From Sporosarcina koreensis (GTDB lineage: Bacteria; Bacillota; Bacilli; Bacillales_A; Planococcaceae), in NCBI RefSeq assembly GCF_000826145.2, contig NZ_LN651337.1, positions 127,774-191,773 on the forward strand: 64,000 nt of DNA, read 5' to 3'. Numbering within the stretch: the first letter of the stretch is position 1; every line of letters begins with the position of its first letter. Shown here piece after piece: positions 59,648 to 64,000 of this stretch. The position numbers and the translations under genes are program-made. The notes beneath the pieces are model-generated. The model did no database searches. It was not told the origin of the DNA and saw only the letters and a list, made by a program, of their open reading frames with translations.

Positions 59648-62275
59648 GTGACAACAGAAAAAATTGTATTGCTCGACGGAAACAGCCTGGCATACCGTGC
59701 GTTCTTCGCACTGCCGCTGCTGACGAACGACAGCGGCATCCACACGAATGCCGTCTACGGCTTCACGATGATGCTCCAGAATATCCTGAAAGAAGAACAG
59801 CCGACCCATATACTGGTCGCCTGGGACGCCGGAAAGACGACATTCCGGCACAGCACCTTCAGCGAGTACAAAGGCGGCCGGCAGAAGACACCGCCCGAAC
59901 TGTCCGAGCAGTTTCCGTATTTGCGTAAATTGCTGGAAGCGTTCCGGATTCCGCAGTATGAATTGGAAAACTATGAGGCGGACGACATTATCGGCACCTT
60001 AAGCCGCGCAGCGGGCGAGCGGGCAGTCGAAACGGTCATCATATCAGGGGACAAGGACCTGACCCAGCTTGCGACAGACTCAGTGACCGTCTGCATCACA
60101 CGGAAGGGCATCACCGACATGGAGGCCTATACACCTGAGCATGTTGAAGAGAAATACGGCATCGAACCGCTCCAGATCATTGATATGAAAGGACTCATGG
60201 GGGACGCCTCCGATAATATCCCGGGCGTTCCGGGGGTCGGTGAGAAGACGGCACTGAAACTGCTGAAACAGTATGGCTCGGTCGAAAAGATCTATGAATC
60301 GCTGGATGAAGTGAGCGGGAAGAAGCTGAAAGAGAACCTGACGGAAAACGAAGCGCAGGCGTTCATGAGCAAACAGCTCGCTACGATAGACGTACAGGCC
60401 CCTATCACAGTCGGATACGATGAGCTGACTTACAGCGGACCGGACGACGAACGGGTGAAGTCCATTTTCAAAGAACTGAAATTCACCACGCTTCTCGAGA
60501 AGATGGGGGAGACGGCAGCTGAAGAGCCGCCTGCGGAAGCAATCGAAGTGGAAACGAAGCATTCGGTCACCGAGCAAGACCTGACCGGACATATGGCGGT
60601 CCATTTGGAAATGATGGATGACAACTATTTCACCTCCGACTTGTTCGGCCTGGCATTCGCAGATGGAGAGCGTGTATTCTATATGCCGATCGAGGATGTC
60701 CAAACTAGTGATGAAGTGAAAGTGTGGCTCGCCTCCGAAGAACATGAGAAATACACGACCGACGCAAAAGCCCTGTTCGCAGCGCTCGACCGGATCGGGA
60801 TTCCCGTTTCCGGCATTGATTTCGACCTGACGCTTGCTGCTTATATCGTCAATCCATCCCTGTCGTTCGATGATGTGTCGGAAGCGGCCGCATCGGTCGG
60901 CTGGAAGCAGATCGAAAAGGACGAGACGGTCTATGGGAAAGGCGCGAAGAAAGCACGGCCGGAAGGCGCCCGGCTTGCACAGCACGCAGGCGCGAAGGCG
61001 GCGGCTGTCTGGAACCTCCGCGGGCCGGTCTCCCGGCAGCTGGAAGACAACGGCCAATATGAGCTGTATCACAATTTGGAACTGCCGCTGGCCAAGATCC
61101 TCGGAAAGATGGAAGCGACCGGCGTCAAGGCGGACCTTGCCACACTGCAGGATATCGGCACGGAACTGTCCGGACGGCTGGATCAGCTCGAAAAGACGAT
61201 CTATGAAATGGCCGGACAGCCGTTCAACATCAACTCGCCGAAGCAGCTCGGTGTCATCCTGTTCGAAAAGATCGGTCTGACACCTATCAAAAAGACGAAG
61301 ACGGGATATTCCACGGCAGCTGACGTGCTCGAAAAGCTGGCGCCTGAACATGAAATCATCGATCAGATCCTCCTGTACCGGCAGCTTGGAAAACTGAAAT
61401 CGACGTACGTTGACGGTCTGTCAAAGGAAATCCATGATGACGGAAAGATCCACACCCGCTATCAGCAGGCACTCACGCAGACGGGCCGTCTCAGCTCCAT
61501 CAATCCGAATCTGCAGAATATCCCGATCCGGCTCGAGGAAGGCCGCAAGATCCGTGCTGCCTTCGTCCCATCCGAACCAGGCTGGATCATGTTCGCAGCG
61601 GATTATTCGCAGATCGAACTGCGTGTGCTTGCTCACATCTCACAGGACGAAAAGCTGATCGAAGCATTCCGTGCCGGAGAAGACATCCATACGAAGACAG
61701 CGATGCAGGTGTTCCATGTCGGCAAGGACGATGTCACTGCCAATATGCGGCGCGCTGCAAAAGCGGTCAACTTCGGAATCGTCTACGGCATCAGTGATTA
61801 TGGTCTCTCCCAGAGCTTGGATATCCCGCGGAAGGAAGCGGCTGATTTCATCGAAACCTATTTGGCAAGCTTCCCGGGTGTCAAGCGCTACATGGATGAG
61901 AGTATCCTGGAAGCGAAAAAGGACGGATACGTATCGACGATGATGAACCGGCGCCGTTACCTGCCGGACATCAACAGTTCCAATTTCAATCTGCGCGGCT
62001 TTGCAGAACGGACTGCGATGAATACACCGATCCAGGGGACAGCTGCGGATATCATCAAGAAAGCGATGATCGACATGGACGCACGGCTCGCAGCTGAGAA
62101 TCTGCAGGCGCGCATGCTTCTCCAGGTGCACGATGAACTGATCTTCGAAGCGCCTGAAGAAGAACTGGAAAAACTGAAAGTGCTCGTTCCCGATGTCATG
62201 GAGTCTGCGCTGAAGCTGGACGTTCCGCTGAAGGTCGACTCGGCATTCGGTGCGAGCTGGTACGACACGAAGTGA
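59648..62275 (+). CDS. polA: DNA polymerase I
   Basis: 875 residues (B. subtilis 880). Gap filling and primer removal. 5'-nuclease domain (about 1-290: LLDGNSLAYRAFFALP, YEADDIIGTL, SGDKDLTQLA), a middle 3'-5' exonuclease-like domain without the DxE metal ligands, as in other Bacillus enzymes, and a family A polymerase domain with DYSQIELR (D652), RRAAKAVNFGIVYG and HDE (828-830). I take the GTG at 59648 (homologue N-terminus; AAGGAG 12 bases upstream); the longer frame to 59558 is less likely. Confidence 0.95.
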   Translation: MTTEKIVLLDGNSLAYRAFFALPLLTNDSGIHTNAVYGFTMMLQNILKEEQPTHILVAWDAGKTTFRHSTFSEYKGGRQKTPPELSEQFPYLRKLLEAFRIPQYELENYEADDIIGTLSRAAGERAVETVIISGDKDLTQLATDSVTVCITRKGITDMEAYTPEHVEEKYGIEPLQIIDMKGLMGDASDNIPGVPGVGEKTALKLLKQYGSVEKIYESLDEVSGKKLKENLTENEAQAFMSKQLATIDVQAPITVGYDELTYSGPDDERVKSIFKELKFTTLLEKMGETAAEEPPAEAIEVETKHSVTEQDLTGHMAVHLEMMDDNYFTSDLFGLAFADGERVFYMPIEDVQTSDEVKVWLASEEHEKYTTDAKALFAALDRIGIPVSGIDFDLTLAAYIVNPSLSFDDVSEAAASVGWKQIEKDETVYGKGAKKARPEGARLAQHAGAKAAAVWNLRGPVSRQLEDNGQYELYHNLELPLAKILGKMEATGVKADLATLQDIGTELSGRLDQLEKTIYEMAGQPFNINSPKQLGVILFEKIGLTPIKKTKTGYSTAADVLEKLAPEHEIIDQILLYRQLGKLKSTYVDGLSKEIHDDGKIHTRYQQALTQTGRLSSINPNLQNIPIRLEEGRKIRAAFVPSEPGWIMFAADYSQIELRVLAHISQDEKLIEAFRAGEDIHTKTAMQVFHVGKDDVTANMRRAAKAVNFGIVYGISDYGLSQSLDIPRKEAADFIETYLASFPGVKRYMDESILEAKKDGYVSTMMNRRRYLPDINSSNFNLRGFAERTAMNTPIQGTAADIIKKAMIDMDARLAAENLQARMLLQVHDELIFEAPEEELEKLKVLVPDVMESALKLDVPLKVDSAFGASWYDTK

Positions 62276-62284
62276 GGTGATCCT

Positions 62285-63157
62285 ATGCCGGAACTACCGG
62301 AAGTCGAAGGGGTCGTCCGTGCGCTCGCGCCTGTGGCGAGCGGCAGGACGATCCGGCGTGTCGCCATTTCCGAGACGGTCATCCGTTCGAAAGAGGCCGG
62401 TAAAGAGGCGATTGTCAAAGGGATGCCTGTCGAACAGTTCACCAGCCAGCTGGCCGGCTGGACGATCGACAGCATTGAGCGCCGCAGCAAGTATATCTAC
62501 ATCCATCTGTCCAGAGAAGCCAGCTGCCGCCTGCTCGTCAGCCATCTCGGCATGACTGGAGCGTGGTTCGCGGTCGGCTCGGTCGAAGATATCCGGGAAC
62601 AGAAATTCCGGAATCATATCCACGCCGTGTTCGAAATGGAGGACGGTGGACTGCTTGTCTATTCGGATATCCGCCGGTTCGGTGAATTACGTCTGCTGAC
62701 TTGTGCGGAAGATCATCCGCCGCTTCTCGAAATGGCACCTGAGCCGTTCGATGATGAGGCAGAGTCCTTTTTCATCCATAAAGCGGAAACGCCGGCATTC
62801 CGTAAAAAGGCGATCAAGGAAGTGATCATGGACGGACGTGTAATTTCAGGCTGCGGCAATATTTACGCGACAGAAGCACTGTTCCGGACAGGAATCCATC
62901 CCAAACGGACAGCCGGCCGGATAAGCGAAGCGAGGAAACGGCAGCTGTTCCGGGAAATCGCGGCCGTCCTGAGGGAAAGCATCGACGCAGGGGGCAGTTC
63001 CATTTCGGACTACCGCAACATCAACGGCGAAGCAGGTTCGATGCAGGACAGGCTGCAGATGTACGGGCGGAAAACCTGTCCTGTCTGCGGCGCCCAGACG
63101 GCGGCCGTCCAGATTGCGGGACGCACATCGACATACTGCAAGAAATGCCAGCATTGA
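62285..63157 (+). CDS. mutM: Formamidopyrimidine-DNA glycosylase MutM (Fpg)
   Basis: 290 residues. Removes 8-oxoguanine and cuts the abasic site. It begins MPELPEVE with the catalytic Pro and Glu, contains the conserved Lys in RRSKYIYIHL, the helix-two-turn-helix region (GRVISGCGNIYATEALF) and a C-terminal zinc finger CPVC...CKKC. Nine bases after polA with SD GAGGTGA, in the B. subtilis order. Confidence 0.96.
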   Translation: MPELPEVEGVVRALAPVASGRTIRRVAISETVIRSKEAGKEAIVKGMPVEQFTSQLAGWTIDSIERRSKYIYIHLSREASCRLLVSHLGMTGAWFAVGSVEDIREQKFRNHIHAVFEMEDGGLLVYSDIRRFGELRLLTCAEDHPPLLEMAPEPFDDEAESFFIHKAETPAFRKKAIKEVIMDGRVISGCGNIYATEALFRTGIHPKRTAGRISEARKRQLFREIAAVLRESIDAGGSSISDYRNINGEAGSMQDRLQMYGRKTCPVCGAQTAAVQIAGRTSTYCKKCQH

Positions 63158-63176
63158 ACACGAAGGAGTGACTTTC

Positions 63177-63770
63177 ATGATCATCGGTCTGACGGGCAGC
63201 ATCGCGAGCGGAAAGAGCACCGTCGCACGCATGCTGAAAGAAAAAGGACTTCCGATCGTTGACGCGGACGAGATTGCGCGTCTCGTCGTCGAACCCGGAA
63301 GCCCCGTTCTCGAAGACATCAAGGCTGCGTTCGGTCCCCGGGCCATCCGGGAGGACGGTGCCATGAACCGGGAGTATGTCGGGAAGCTTGTATTCGGCGA
63401 CGACGCCAAGCGGATGCAGCTGAACGGGATCATCCATCCGGCCATCCGTAAAGAATTGATCGCCCAGAAAGAACTGTATATTGAAGCGGGGGCGGAAACG
63501 GTGGTCCTCGACATTCCGCTGCTGTTCGAGAACAGATTATTCGAGTATGTCGAGAAGATCCTGGTTGTGTCCGTAAGTCCGGAAATCCAGCTGGAGCGCC
63601 TTATGCTGCGGAACGGCCTGACGAAGGCGGAAGCGGCCACCCGTATCGCGTCCCAGCTGCCTGTGAAGGAAAAAGAGGCGGGGGCGGACGCTGTCATCCA
63701 TAACGACGGCTCCCTGGAAGAGACGGAACGTCAAGTGGATGAAGTGCTGACCGCTTGGCAGGTGCACTGA
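63177..63770 (+). CDS. coaE: Dephospho-CoA kinase
   Basis: 197 residues. Last step of coenzyme A synthesis, phosphorylating the 3'-OH of dephospho-CoA. P-loop GSIASGKST (8-16), DADEIARLVV, and the lid region VVLDIPLLFENRL are present. The ATG at 63177 follows GAAGGAGTG; the longer frame overlapping mutM is not used. The ytaF gene found between mutM and coaE in B. subtilis is missing. Confidence 0.95.
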   Translation: MIIGLTGSIASGKSTVARMLKEKGLPIVDADEIARLVVEPGSPVLEDIKAAFGPRAIREDGAMNREYVGKLVFGDDAKRMQLNGIIHPAIRKELIAQKELYIEAGAETVVLDIPLLFENRLFEYVEKILVVSVSPEIQLERLMLRNGLTKAEAATRIASQLPVKEKEAGADAVIHNDGSLEETERQVDEVLTAWQVH

Positions 63771-63811
63771 CCATTCAGAAAAATCGAACATTGTTCACTC
63801 TTGCACAAACT

Positions 63812-63840
63812 CTTTCCACACAGTGAAAATGTGTTATACT
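63812..63840 (+). promoter_or_regulatory. gapB promoter with extended -10
   Basis: TGT-TATACT is an extended -10 (box 63835-63840); the -35 near 63812-63818 (CTTTCCA) is weak. Confidence 0.55.
63830..63840 (+). promoter_or_regulatory. CcpN-like operator 1 over the gapB -10
   Basis: TGTGTTATACT fits the CcpN consensus as I recall it (TRTGHYATAYW) at every position and overlaps the -10 box. Confidence 0.6.
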
Positions 63841-63862
63841 ATTTACGAGTATTCGAGTAAAC

Positions 63863-63873
63863 AGTATAACATC
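63863..63873 (-). promoter_or_regulatory. CcpN-like operator 2 downstream of the gapB start site
   Basis: On the minus strand GATGTTATACT fits the same consensus at 10 of 11 positions; inverted relative to operator 1, centres 33 bp apart. Confidence 0.55.
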
Positions 63874-63894
63874 ATACATACGGGAGGACTTTTC

Positions 63895-64000
63895 ATGACC
63901 ACATCAGTAGCGATTAATGGATTCGGCCGCATCGGCCGAATGGTATTCCGGCAGTTGATCACAGAGGACGAAGTGACTGCCATCGCCATAAACGCCTTAT
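63895..64000 (+). CDS. gapB: Glyceraldehyde-3-phosphate dehydrogenase, gluconeogenic type (3' end outside window)
   Basis: Only the first 35 codons are visible. They hold the NAD(P) loop INGFGRIGR and the end of the second strand, AIAINAL. In glycolytic GapA this position is an Asp (VNDL) that selects NAD; its replacement by Ala fits the NADP-using, gluconeogenic GapB. Location after polA-mutM-coaE and the CcpN-like boxes upstream agree with gapB. SD GGGAGGA precedes the ATG. Confidence 0.85.
   Translation, partial: MTTSVAINGFGRIGRMVFRQLITEDEVTAIAINAL

Noticed and set aside
60500-61050. Inactivated exonuclease domain of PolA as a novelty
   Set aside because: Loss of the DxE ligands in this domain is normal for Bacillus-type DNA polymerase I.

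Overview
This window looks like a conserved core segment of a Bacillota chromosome, most likely from the family Planococcaceae (Sporosarcina/Bhargavaea-like; the genus is an inference from the moderately high GC and protein divergence). Gene content and order follow the ytpQ-to-gapB region of Bacillus subtilis, with local losses and insertions. An alpha/beta-type small acid-soluble spore protein gene behind a sigma-G-like promoter points to an endospore-forming lineage. I see no insertion sequence, prophage, CRISPR array, rRNA or tRNA gene.

Layout. 1-6.8 kb: ytpQ (cut by the left edge), ytpR, the soluble DNA translocase gene sftA, murC, and a ytxH-like stress gene behind a sigma-B-like promoter. 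6.8-9 kb (minus): an FtsA-like actin-family ATPase with a tail of tandem repeats. 9-16 kb: aroA, ccpA, then the divergent acetate module acuABC/acsA. 16-22 kb: a class A penicillin-binding protein, T-box-controlled tyrS, a pair of 21-bp-period repeat arrays, and rpsD with a long leader. 22-30 kb: diguanylate cyclase dgcP, methionine gamma-lyase, free methionine sulfoxide reductase, ezrA, iscS-thiI, sspA. 30-38 kb: an acyl-CoA synthetase, rarD, sppA-yteJ, tpx, ytxK, a UspA protein, ald. 38-43 kb: a second repeat array, an M24 peptidase, ytkL, ytoI, ytpI, nrnA. 43-52 kb: dnaE, a FadR-type regulator leading accD-accA-pfkA-pyk, fxsA. 52-64 kb: ytvI, citZ-icd, mdh, a MaoC-like gene, phoP-phoR, polA-mutM-coaE and the first codons of gapB.

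How the genes work together. Central carbon metabolism dominates: glycolysis (pfkA, pyk), gluconeogenesis (gapB), the first TCA steps (citZ, icd, mdh), acetate activation with its acetylation switch (acsA, acuA, acuC), fatty acid synthesis entry (accDA) and alanine catabolism (ald). The catabolite regulator gene ccpA lies among its likely targets: cre-like boxes sit at acsA, citZ and the methionine gamma-lyase gene, and a pair of CcpN-like boxes flanks the gapB start region. A 15-bp palindrome next to the regulator gene of the accDA-pfkA-pyk operon suggests autoregulation.

The least ordinary items are the two non-coding arrays of short phased repeats lying between convergent genes (20.6-21.0 kb and 38.35-38.46 kb), the FtsA-like protein with five C-terminal repeats, a DnaE whose PHP domain has lost its metal ligands, a Tpx with only the peroxidatic cysteine, and a PhoR without an extracytoplasmic sensor domain.
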